This document shows positions 33,287-40,862 of a stretch of 53,446 bases of DNA, piece after piece. Within the stretch, counting starts at the first letter, position 1. Every line of letters starts with the position of its first letter. The translations under genes were made by a program, and so were the position numbers. Below the pieces are notes generated by a model. The model had not been told where the DNA came from. It saw only the letters and a program-made list of their open reading frames with translations, and made no database searches. The DNA is from JAAFJU01 sp043764895. Lineage in GTDB: Bacteria; Cyanobacteriota; Cyanobacteriia; Leptolyngbyales; Leptolyngbyaceae. The stretch covers positions 1 through 53,446 of the forward strand of contig JAYUJY010000253.1 in assembly GCA_043764895.1 (NCBI GenBank), given 5' to 3'.

Positions 33287-34135
33287 GTGAAAAAACGATG
33301 GATTGCGATCGCGCTAGCGTTGCCCCTTGCATTGGGCTTTGCATTCGATAATGGGTTGCCCTATGCGTTGATCGATCATGCCAATCGTCCGGTGGAAGAG
33401 CGATCGATTCTGTGGAGTGATGCGAAGGTGGAGACGTTGGCGTTTGTGAGTCGAGATGGGACGAAGTTGGCGGGATGGTGGGCGAAGAGGTCGGATGCGA
33501 AACAAACGGTGATTTTGTTGCATACTTTAGGTGGAAATCGGGTTGATTTGTTAGAGTTTGCAGAACCGATTTGGAAGGCGGGATTTAATGTGGTTTTGTT
33601 GGATTTGCGAAGTCATGGGATGAGTGATGGGAAATACTTTACCTATGGTTTTCATGAATGGCAAGATATTTCAGCGGCGATCGATGGTGTGAATGCTAAA
33701 CAAGCCGATCAAACCTTTGCAATCTTAGGCGTATCGGCAGGAGGAACGGTGGCAATTTCGGCAGCGGCGCGGGATGAGCGAATTCGCAAAGTGGTGACGA
33801 TCGGGACGTTTGCTGATCTCGGGGAGACGATTGAAACACAAACGAAATGGTTGCCGGAAGGATTGCGGAAACGGGCGATCGGGCGATCGGAGGAGTTGGC
33901 AAATTTTAAGGTGGCGGAGACTTCGGCAAAGCAGTGGATTGGGGCGGTGAAGGTGCCTGTGATGATCGCTCATGGGACTGAAGATTCGTACATTCCAATC
34001 ACGAATGGAGAACAGTTATTTGCGGCGGCGCGGGAACCTAAGGTGTTTTTTAAGATTGCTGGCGCGAATCATGATTCAATGTTGCGATCGACGGATTTGC
34101 AACGGGAAGTAATTGGGTTCTTAAAGGGTTCGTGA
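33287..34135 (+). CDS. Alpha/beta hydrolase with N-terminal anchor
   Basis: 282 residues. The N-terminal hydrophobic segment (WIAIALALPLALGFAFD, about 4-22) suggests a signal peptide or anchor. Catalytic elements: LLHTLGG oxyanion region (about 76), nucleophile Ser in LGVSAGGTV (about 150), Asp in GTEDSYIP (about 227), His in GANHDSML (about 261). Similar to the BEM46/FrsA-like hydrolases. The EACC1-like gene follows 103 bp downstream in the same direction. Confidence 0.87.
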   Translation: MKKRWIAIALALPLALGFAFDNGLPYALIDHANRPVEERSILWSDAKVETLAFVSRDGTKLAGWWAKRSDAKQTVILLHTLGGNRVDLLEFAEPIWKAGFNVVLLDLRSHGMSDGKYFTYGFHEWQDISAAIDGVNAKQADQTFAILGVSAGGTVAISAAARDERIRKVVTIGTFADLGETIETQTKWLPEGLRKRAIGRSEELANFKVAETSAKQWIGAVKVPVMIAHGTEDSYIPITNGEQLFAAAREPKVFFKIAGANHDSMLRSTDLQREVIGFLKGS

Positions 34136-34238
34136 TTTTGCGTTGACGATCGTGAAGCTTGGCCTTGTAGATTTTCCTGGAAGAAGAGAATTGTGTATGA
34201 TTGGTGCTGTAGGACGATAATCAACGGTGTGACGTGAT

Positions 34239-34583
34239 ATGAGCCAAATTCAAATTTCTCTCGAAGGTGCAAGTGCGATCGCGTTGGCTGAGGCATTAAG
34301 AGGATTGCCCGGTTTTGAAGTGAGTGTTGAGGTGGGGGAGCCGACTGAAGCGGTGCGGGGGAAGAAGCTCGATCGGGTGCTGGTTACATTGACGACGGTG
34401 GTGACGTTGGGGACGAGTACGGTGGGGCTGGCGGACAAGGCGGTGAGTCTGGCGGAACATGTGCGAGATTTTCAGTCGCCTCCTGTGACCTCAGTGTTGA
34501 TTGTGTCGAAAAAGGGCGATCGGGTGACGCTGAAGGATGCGACGCCTGAGCAGATTGTGGAGGTGTTGCAGGGCATGGAATAG
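34239..34583 (+). CDS. EACC1-like protein (effector-associated constant component)
   Basis: 114 residues. An N-terminal beta-helix unit (IQISLEGASAIALAEALRGLPG) leads to a basic link GKKLDRVLVTL, a central hydrophobic helix (TTVVTLGTSTVGLADKA) and a C-terminal ferredoxin-like half SVLIVSKKGDRVTLKDATPEQ. This order matches the EACC1 family that Aravind and co-workers described beside effector proteases and ATPases in predicted conflict systems. Recognition is from memory, not a search. The nearest candidate effectors are the upstream alpha/beta hydrolase and the AAA-like ATPase 1.2 kb downstream. Confidence 0.6.
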   Translation: MSQIQISLEGASAIALAEALRGLPGFEVSVEVGEPTEAVRGKKLDRVLVTLTTVVTLGTSTVGLADKAVSLAEHVRDFQSPPVTSVLIVSKKGDRVTLKDATPEQIVEVLQGME

Positions 34584-34912
34584 TGTTCAGTTTCTCAAGA
34601 TTATCTGGAAATGTTACTAAGGCGATAGCGTAAACTAAAAGCACTTGGTGCAAAATATTGTGGGCAACTCTAGAAATGTGTCTGGGTTATTTCAATTTCT
34701 CTGGAATGTAATGAATAGTGGCAATTTTTCACCTTAGCTTTCCTCCATAGCTGTTCCGATTATCATGAGGTACGGGTAAAATCTAAAACTTGAGCACAGA
34801 GAGGCTTTCGGAAGTCATCGTGTAAAGTACGAGATGGAAAACGGCCATATATGAGAAATAAGCTAAATTTGTATCCAATTGTTGATGTTATATATTTATT
34901 GGACAATCTGTT
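34584..34912. other. AT-rich intergenic stretch, no feature identified
   Basis: 329 bp between the EACC1-like and DUF2511 genes. It has more A+T and fewer CGATCG sites than its surroundings, suggesting foreign origin. I see no coding frame, repeat or clear hairpin. Confidence 0.5.
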
Positions 34913-35572
34913 ATGACAAATCTTCAAAAATTTAAAATGATAGGTAAGATAGCTACTTGGGCTATCAGCGGATTTCTTCTCTTGGGTCTTTTGGCCAGTA
35001 TAGGATCTCCGCAGATCGGTGTGACTGTTACGGTAGGAGTCTGGTTGCTATTATTTCTCCCACCCATCTACAGACTGACGAGTCGATATGGTCTCTTTCA
35101 TAATATATTTTGGAGAATAATTGTATTTCTGATTGCACCCGTGTTGATAGTTGGAAATACACCGCCTGGAAATGTAGTACAGGCTCCTCAAAACACTGTT
35201 ATGGGTAGTCAGAAAAAGCCTAAAACTATAGAAAGTCCTATAACTTTAGAACAACCTAAGTCAGAAAATACCCCAAGCCTAAAATCAAGTAACAGTACAA
35301 AAAAATATACTGAAAAAACCATTACAGCATCGGATTTTGGAAATGAATGGCCGTTACTAGTGAGTAAGGGTATTATCAGATGCGATGCCCCTAAAATCGT
35401 CACTTTCATTACGCCTGACGGAATGCGATATGCGGTTAATGGAACAGCTACAGCATTTGGTCATCCAGAAATTAATCCTATTTGGAAGGATTCCCCGGTA
35501 GCTTATGTTCCAAAAATGAATCTCTCTCCGCTAATTGATGCAGGATTAAAAATTTGTGCAGACAATAACTGA
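34913..35572 (+). CDS. DUF2511-like protein with N-terminal membrane helices
   Basis: 219 residues. Two or three membrane helices occupy about 10-85, and a Ser/Lys/Pro linker about 95-140. The C-terminal block is TITASDFGNEWPLLVSKGII, then IRCDA..., YAVNGTA, PIWKD and LIDAGLKIC, which matches the YebY/DUF2511 pattern (DFG..WP, C, Y.LNG.A, LI..GL..C). The two cysteines could form a disulfide. Low GC and few HIP1 sites set it apart from older neighbours. Function unknown; copper-related roles have been suggested for YebY. Confidence 0.6.
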   Translation: MTNLQKFKMIGKIATWAISGFLLLGLLASIGSPQIGVTVTVGVWLLLFLPPIYRLTSRYGLFHNIFWRIIVFLIAPVLIVGNTPPGNVVQAPQNTVMGSQKKPKTIESPITLEQPKSENTPSLKSSNSTKKYTEKTITASDFGNEWPLLVSKGIIRCDAPKIVTFITPDGMRYAVNGTATAFGHPEINPIWKDSPVAYVPKMNLSPLIDAGLKICADNN

Positions 35573-35802
35573 ACTAGTTAAAAAATAATAAGAAAGAAAT
35601 ATGTCGGAGATCTCCATCGCTCTCCTTCACTTCTGTAAAATTTTTAACTCGATCAAAATCTTCCGTCACTAGTTCATTCGCCAAGATAGTTCCCGTTCCG
35701 GGAGGCTACGACAATGATCAAGCGTTGAGAAGTTTGGGGATAGGGAAATAAAGTGGAGGTAACATGTGAGTTATATCGTGAGTATTTCCGGAGTGTGTGG
35801 TC

Positions 35803-37422
35803 ATGAGCGATCGTCCGGGTGAGTATCAAACTAATCAACCCTTCGAGTATGTGGTAGGGGGAAGTTTGCCGTTGGATGCGGTGAGCTATGTGAAACGATC
35901 GGCGGATGATGAGTTTTATGCAGGATTGAAGGCGGGGAAGTTTTGCTATGTGCTGAATTCGCGGCAGATGGGGAAGTCGAGTTTGCGGGTGCGGACGATG
36001 GCACGGTTGCAGGCGGATGGGATTGTGTGCGTGTCGATCGATATGACGGCTATTGGGTCGGCGGAGGTGACGGCGGAGCAGTGGTATCTGGGGGTGTTGT
36101 GGGCGATCGTGAAGCAGGTGCGGGAACAGACGACTGCGTTGGCGGATTGGAAGTTGCCTGCGCTGAGGAGTTGGTGGGTGGAGCGTGAGGGGTTGTCGTT
36201 TGTGCAGCGGTGGGGGGAGTTTATTGAGGTGTTGTTGGGGGAGGTAGGGGAACGGGTTGTGATTTTTGTGGATGAGATTGATAGTGTGTTGGGGTTGGGG
36301 TTTCGGGCGGATGATTTTTTTGCGGCGATTCGGGAGTGTTATAACCGTCGGGTGGATGAGCGGCAGTACGATCGGTTGACGTTTGCATTGTTAGGCGTTT
36401 GTGCGCCGCAGGATTTGATTCAAGATAGGCGTCGGACGCCTTTTAATATTGGGCAGGCGATCGAGCTTTCGGGGTTTACGGAGGAAGAGGCGATCCTCAC
36501 ATTGGCGAAGGGATTGCCGGGTGAGGAGGAGACGTTGAGGGAGGTTTTGGGGTGGACGGGGGGACAGCCGTTTTTGACGCAGCGGGTGTGTCGGTTGGTG
36601 CGGGAAGAAATGCCCCCTAACCCCCAATTCTGGGGGGACATGAGTGTGGATGAGATTGTACAGAGTCGTATTGTTCGGGTGTGGGAAAGTCAGGATGAGC
36701 AGGTGCATTTTCAGACGATCGGCGATCGGATGATGGCGGATGAGTCTTTGGCGGGGGCAATGCTGGGGATGTATCAGCGGGTGTTGGCGGAGGGTGGCGT
36801 GGGGATTGATGGGAGTGAGGAACAGATTGCGTTGCGGTTGACTGGGGTGGTTGTGAAGAGGGGCGATCGGATTTTGGTGATGAATCGGATTTATGAAGAG
36901 GTGTTTGGGAGTGAGTGGGTGAGTGGGAAGTTGGAGGCGTTGAGACCTTATGGGGAGGAGTTGCGATCGTGGCTTAATACAAATGACAATAATTTTCTGC
37001 TTGATGAAAATAGTTTAAAAAAAGCGAGAGAATGGGGTAAAAAAAGAAAATTATCATCAGAAGACTATTTCTTTCTCGTGGCATGTGATGAAAATATGAT
37101 GGATAAAAAACTGTCAGAACTCTTTCAAACTAAAGAGCTTGCTGAGAAGGTCATGAATGAAACAATTGAGGGAAGTAATCGGATTAACCAACAGATAAGC
37201 CAACAGATAGCTCGGGTAGAATTAATTCAGAAAAAAACCTCAAAGACTAGCGAAAGGGCGTCACATCTATTGAAGACGACATATTTCATGTGTGGGATAC
37301 TACTTATGTTCTCAGTTGCTTTACTGATACCTACGATAAATAAGTTATTCGATATTGAAAATAGACAAAATGGAAGTAAAAATAAATTATCTTCATCTCA
37401 TGATCTAGTCCTAAGGTTGTAG
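35803..37422 (+). CDS. AAA-like domain (PF14516-type) ATPase with C-terminal membrane helix
   Basis: 539 residues from ATG 35803 (GGAG upstream). The N-terminal AAA-like domain has LNSRQMGKSSL as P-loop (about 50), VVIFVDEIDSVLGL as Walker B (about 155) and DRLTFALLGVCAPQDL as sensor region. The wHTH-type extension contains TEEEAILTLAKGLPGE and GWTGGQPFLTQRVC. Family members usually continue into WD40 or other sensor/effector domains. This one ends instead with LSSEDYFFLVACDE, a coiled coil and one membrane helix (about 490-512). Codons are strongly G/T-rich up to about 36965 and strongly AT-rich after it. Confidence 0.85.
   Translation: MSDRPGEYQTNQPFEYVVGGSLPLDAVSYVKRSADDEFYAGLKAGKFCYVLNSRQMGKSSLRVRTMARLQADGIVCVSIDMTAIGSAEVTAEQWYLGVLWAIVKQVREQTTALADWKLPALRSWWVEREGLSFVQRWGEFIEVLLGEVGERVVIFVDEIDSVLGLGFRADDFFAAIRECYNRRVDERQYDRLTFALLGVCAPQDLIQDRRRTPFNIGQAIELSGFTEEEAILTLAKGLPGEEETLREVLGWTGGQPFLTQRVCRLVREEMPPNPQFWGDMSVDEIVQSRIVRVWESQDEQVHFQTIGDRMMADESLAGAMLGMYQRVLAEGGVGIDGSEEQIALRLTGVVVKRGDRILVMNRIYEEVFGSEWVSGKLEALRPYGEELRSWLNTNDNNFLLDENSLKKAREWGKKRKLSSEDYFFLVACDENMMDKKLSELFQTKELAEKVMNETIEGSNRINQQISQQIARVELIQKKTSKTSERASHLLKTTYFMCGILLMFSVALLIPTINKLFDIENRQNGSKNKLSSSHDLVLRL
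36613..36644. repeat. CCCCCAATTCTGGGGG palindromic repeat inside the AAA gene
   Basis: The 32-bp stretch holds CCCCCTAACCCCCAATTC and TGGGGGGACATGAG. It is read in frame as PPNPQFWGDMS. The part CCAATTCTGGGGG(G)ACATGAG recurs at 49071-49090 inside the hsdM fragment. Confidence 0.8.
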
Positions 37423-37550
37423 TTGATGCGTTGATTTTAAAATTTGAGACTTCATCATCTAGGACTGTCCCAAAGAAGCCATCTTCCTCTTCCGTTGCGC
37501 TAAAACCATTCATCCCGAATTGAATGTGGAACAGGAGATGAAACGGGCGA

Positions 37551-37616
37551 AGGAATTGAGAAGTAAGAATGGTGAAGGGAATGCTGGGGATTGGATTTGG
37601 GGAGGGACGATCGACC
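37551..37616. repeat. Imperfect direct repeat left of vapBC
   Basis: AGGAATTGAGAAGT, then AGAATGG-GAAGGG, then GGATTTGGGGAGGG-CGATCGA. It matches 38291-38360 in the same order and orientation; that copy has extra CAGAAGT units. Confidence 0.7.
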
Positions 37617-37617
37617 T

Positions 37618-38007
37618 TTAACTCATTGTTTGCAGTGACGGCGTATCAATGAGATTTTGATCCATCGTCGCTAACTGAAGATTGTAATAAACTGCGGTAG
37701 CTGCCAGAAATCGATCGGCTGGATCTTGATGTGGACAAGCAATCTTACGACTCAAGAGCGCAATTTTATAGTTCAGTGAGGCTTCACGAAGTTCAAGCTG
37801 TTGTAAAACCGATCGAACCCAACTCATCGAATCAGGTGGCAACACAATTCGGCCCTTCTCCGCCAACAACAACGCCTCCCAAACACTAATCGGACTTAGC
37901 CAAAGCTCATTATCGGGATCTTCGATCGCACTTCTCATCGAAGAAGTTAGTTTGGGATTCCCGAGACAATACCAAAGCCAAATGTGCGTATCCAACAAGA
38001 TATTCAT
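37618..38007 (-). CDS. VapC-type PIN-domain toxin
   Basis: 129 residues from ATG 38007 (MNILLDTHIWLWYCLG). The four acidic PIN positions are present: Asp6 in LDTHIW, Glu in SVWEALLL (about 45), Asp in DPADRFLAATA (about 96) and Asp in ATMDQNL (about 115). It belongs to the Sll0205-like PIN subgroup with LDTHxxLW. Its ATG overlaps the antitoxin stop (ATGA), so translation is coupled. It appears intact, a predicted Mg-dependent ribonuclease. Confidence 0.9.
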   Translation of the reverse strand: MNILLDTHIWLWYCLGNPKLTSSMRSAIEDPDNELWLSPISVWEALLLAEKGRIVLPPDSMSWVRSVLQQLELREASLNYKIALLSRKIACPHQDPADRFLAATAVYYNLQLATMDQNLIDTPSLQTMS

Positions 38008-38231
38008 TGCAGCACATCCCAAGGCTGCTCAACTGGATCAATCAAATCATCCAAAATCTCACCTGTTCCTTGCATAAATCCAAAAGCAGGACGGGGTTTC
38101 TTAGGAATAGCCGAGGAAATGACAACGATCGGATGACCTTCATGCATCACTGTTAAAGATTGATGCGTCTGCCCGATTTCAAGGAATAGCTTCTGAAGCG
38201 CCTCAGGAAGATCAGTCGTCGTAATTGTCAT
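38004..38231 (-). CDS. Phd/YefM-like antitoxin of the vapBC pair
   Basis: About 75 residues from ATG 38231, which has GGAGG eight bases upstream; in-frame ATGs at 38246 and 38273 are less likely. The N-terminal part (ALQKLFLEIGQTHQSLTVMHEGHPIVVISSA) has the Phd-like strand-helix pattern with HEGHPIVVI in place of the usual KNGKPVAVL. The C-terminal part is the acidic toxin-binding tail (GTGEILDDLIDPVEQPWD). Autoregulation by the complex would be normal. Confidence 0.82.
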   Translation of the reverse strand: MTITTTDLPEALQKLFLEIGQTHQSLTVMHEGHPIVVISSAIPKKPRPAFGFMQGTGEILDDLIDPVEQPWDVLQ

Positions 38232-38290
38232 CGTATCGACCTCCATATTAGCTACTGTTTTAGCATAAACCATCTAGCCCAAGCCGATCG

Positions 38291-38360
38291 AGGAATTGAG
38301 AAGTCAGAAGTCAGAAGTGAGAATGGAGAAGGGATTAGAGTTGGGGAGGGGCGATCGATC
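38291..38360. repeat. Imperfect direct repeat right of vapBC
   Basis: Second copy of the 37551-37616 sequence, with two extra heptamer-like CAGAAGT units. The two copies bracket the toxin-antitoxin pair and its promoter. Confidence 0.7.
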
Positions 38361-38386
38361 AATCCTTAATGATCATGAGATTGACC

Positions 38387-38582
38387 TACCCCTGTTAAGG
38401 TGACCATTTGTATTAAGATTTTGCTGACTTCCTCGACGTAAAATGTACGTTTCAGGCTTCAACACAATTATTCATCAATCGAAAAGTAAGTTGATGCCAA
38501 TTCTGAATCGTCGAATTTAAAGGACGATCGCTCAAACCCTTGTACATCAGCAGTAGTCCATGTGGTCACCTTAACAGGGGTA
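38387..38582. mobile_element. 196-bp MITE with 20-bp perfect inverted ends and 10-bp target duplication
   Basis: The ends are TACCCCTGTTAAGGTGACCA (38387-38406) and its exact reverse complement (38563-38582). Directly outside lies GAGATTGACC at 38377-38386 and again at 38583-38592, a target-site duplication. The interior has no coding frame. Ten-base duplications are typical of IS4-type transposases, so it probably moves with such an element; no autonomous partner is in the window. Intact ends and duplication suggest recent insertion. Confidence 0.92.
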
Positions 38583-38735
38583 GAGATTGACCTGAAGCAT
38601 AGTCACCAAGGATATCTTCATACAATCGAAGAACACAGGATAAGCAACCCGTTTCGCACGGTTCCATTGTTGTCCTTTAAACCAACGTGCCGTAGCGCTA
38701 ACGATAGTGATTCCAAGAATTAGCTTCAACAACAA
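38571..38735 (-). CDS. Possible small protein cut by the MITE
   Basis: Open frame of about 54 codons with TTG start options at 38729-38735, reading LKLILGITIVSATARWFKG..., two hydrophobic stretches around a basic centre. Its stop codon lies in the MITE terminal repeat (reading YPC-stop). If the element and one target copy are removed, the frame instead ends with MIIKD-stop. No family is recognised and no strong ribosome site is seen. The 115 bp from here to prfC hold nothing I can identify. Confidence 0.3.
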   Translation of the reverse strand: MLLKLILGITIVSATARWFKGQQWNRAKRVAYPVFFDCMKISLVTMLQVNLYPC

Positions 38736-38850
38736 TTAGCGTAACTTTAAACCCACAGCTTTCAATCGCGATAAAATGATCGAAAGCTGAACGACATTAC
38801 CGTAATTTGTGAATTACAGCATGTGGATTACAGCGTATGGATTACCTCTT

Positions 38851-40509
38851 TTAAATAGCGATCGGTTCCTTCCCCGCCACTACAGGCGCAATCGCATTTA
38901 GCTTCAGTTCCGGATGATCGCCCATAAGCTGTTGACAGTTCCACTCATTCTTAAACAACAACACCGGACGCTCCCAGCTATCTTTCACCACTAGCGTATT
39001 GAACAAGCGTCCGACCGCCTCGACCGCCTCCCAGCCGCCATCCACCCATCGAGCAACCTGGTACGGCAACCAGTCTAACTGCGTCTCAACGCCATACTCA
39101 TTCTGCAACCGGAACTGCACCACTTCCATCTGCAACTGACCCACCGCCGCCAAAATTGGATCGCGTTTAGCCTCATCGCTGGAGTACATGATTTGTACCG
39201 CACCCTCTTCTCGCAATTCAGACACCGCCTTCCGAAATTGCTTGAACTTCGAGGGATTGGGGTTACGCAGGTACGCAAAAAGCTCCGGCGAAAAACAAGG
39301 AATTCCCTCGTACTCTAGCTTTTTACCCCTATAAATCGTGTCACCGATCGCAAAAACACCCGGATTATTTAGGCCGATAATGTCGCCGGGATACGCCTCT
39401 TCAATCACCTCACGATCTTGAGCAAAAAGTTTCTGAGGCCGGGACAACCGAACCATCTTGCCCGATCGCGCATGGGTGACCGCCATATCTTTTTCAAACT
39501 TCCCCGAACACACCCGCACAAAGGCAATCCGATCGCGATGCCGAGGATCCATGTTGGCCTGAAGCTTAAACACAAAGCCAGAGAATTCCGGATACGTCGG
39601 TTCGATGGTGCCCTGAGAACTTTCATGGGGACCAGGCCTTAGGGCATAGTCTAAAAACGCCTCCAAAAATAGCTCGACGCCAAAATTCGTCATCGCACTA
39701 CCAAAAAACACGGGCGTCATAATTCCCGCCTGCACCTCAGCAATATCCAACTCCCCACCCAACGCATCCAGCATCTCCAACTCTTCATGAAACTGGGCGT
39801 ACAGATCCGGTTCTACCATCTCCTTAAACCGAGGATCATCCAGCTCCATCACCGTCTCGATCGCCACCCGCTTCCCGTGGGTAGACTTCTGGAAAAAGTG
39901 AACCTTCTTCAACCGCCTGTCATAGACGCCCCGAAAGCGATCGCCGCTGCCGATCGGCCAGTTCACCGCATAGGTCAACATCCCAAATTCTTTCTCAATC
40001 TCGTCAAACAGCTCCAACGGCCCTCGTCCTGGGCGATCCATTTTGTTAATGAACGTGAAAATCGGCAACTCCCGCATCCGACACACTTCAAACAGCTTGC
40101 GAGTCTGAGGCTCCAACCCCTTCGCCGCATCAATCAACATCACCGCATTGTCCGCCGCCGCCAACGTCCGGTAAGTATCTTCACTGAAATCCTGGTGCCC
40201 CGGCGTGTCCAAGAGATTAATCGCACAGTTCTGATACTCAAACTGCAACACCGTGGACGTAATCGAAATGCCCCGCTGCTTCTCCATCTCCATCCAGTCA
40301 GACGTCGCGTGACGCTGTTCCTTGCGCGCTTTCACGGTCCCAGCTTCATGGATGGCACCTCCGTACAAAAGGAGTTTTTCCGTTAGGGTTGTTTTTCCTG
40401 CGTCAGGGTGAGAAATGATGGCAAAATTTCGGCGTCGATCGACCGCCTCTTGGAGTTCAGTAAGGAGTCCGGGAGACAGTGGTTCGGAAGAAAGCAGTTC
40501 AATGGACAT
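38851..40509 (-). CDS. prfC: Peptide chain release factor 3
   Basis: 552 residues from MSIELLSSEPLSPG; the frame extends six codons further up. It is a translational GTPase that recycles RF1/RF2. G1 SHPDAGKTTLTEKLL, switch II DTPGHQDFSED, G4 NKMDRPGRGP and the RF3-specific insertion after VFFGSAMTNFGVE are all present. The C-terminal domain reads QLQMEVVQFRLQNEYGVE. Full length and ordinary. The 353 bp to the next gene (40510-40862) contain no gene or clear signal. Confidence 0.95.
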   Translation of the reverse strand: MSIELLSSEPLSPGLLTELQEAVDRRRNFAIISHPDAGKTTLTEKLLLYGGAIHEAGTVKARKEQRHATSDWMEMEKQRGISITSTVLQFEYQNCAINLLDTPGHQDFSEDTYRTLAAADNAVMLIDAAKGLEPQTRKLFEVCRMRELPIFTFINKMDRPGRGPLELFDEIEKEFGMLTYAVNWPIGSGDRFRGVYDRRLKKVHFFQKSTHGKRVAIETVMELDDPRFKEMVEPDLYAQFHEELEMLDALGGELDIAEVQAGIMTPVFFGSAMTNFGVELFLEAFLDYALRPGPHESSQGTIEPTYPEFSGFVFKLQANMDPRHRDRIAFVRVCSGKFEKDMAVTHARSGKMVRLSRPQKLFAQDREVIEEAYPGDIIGLNNPGVFAIGDTIYRGKKLEYEGIPCFSPELFAYLRNPNPSKFKQFRKAVSELREEGAVQIMYSSDEAKRDPILAAVGQLQMEVVQFRLQNEYGVETQLDWLPYQVARWVDGGWEAVEAVGRLFNTLVVKDSWERPVLLFKNEWNCQQLMGDHPELKLNAIAPVVAGKEPIAI

Positions 40510-40862
40510 GGGCGGCCTGGGACGCAAGTTGCATGAAGAAAGTGTGGCTACTTATTCTAGCGCCTCTGCTGCACGGTTTGACTCGAAGGTAACTTGACGC
40601 TCTCTTCACAAATCCGCCTAAAAAAACATCAATCCTTTTTAAAATTGTTCCGAAATTTTCCGGATGACCCATTAACGTAGTAGTAAAGGGAATACACCAT
40701 TCGTTAGATATTTCAGGTACAAATTCAGACCCCAACATCTCATACCTCTATCCATAGTTAGGTCTTGATTTTTACATCTTTACAAAGTAAGAATTTAATG
40801 AACGTCCTTAGCCCTGATCGTCATCTCTAAGTTCTGCTGTTCTACATGGATCCTTACCTCCT

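Noticed and set aside
35600..35760. Minus-strand residues LVTEDFDRVKNF resembling a PIN/antitoxin tail
   Set aside because: Too short and interrupted; similarity is weak and could be chance.
37331..37513. 60-codon minus-strand frame overlapping the 3' end of the AAA-like gene
   Set aside because: It overlaps the ATPase gene antisense and has no recognisable motif.
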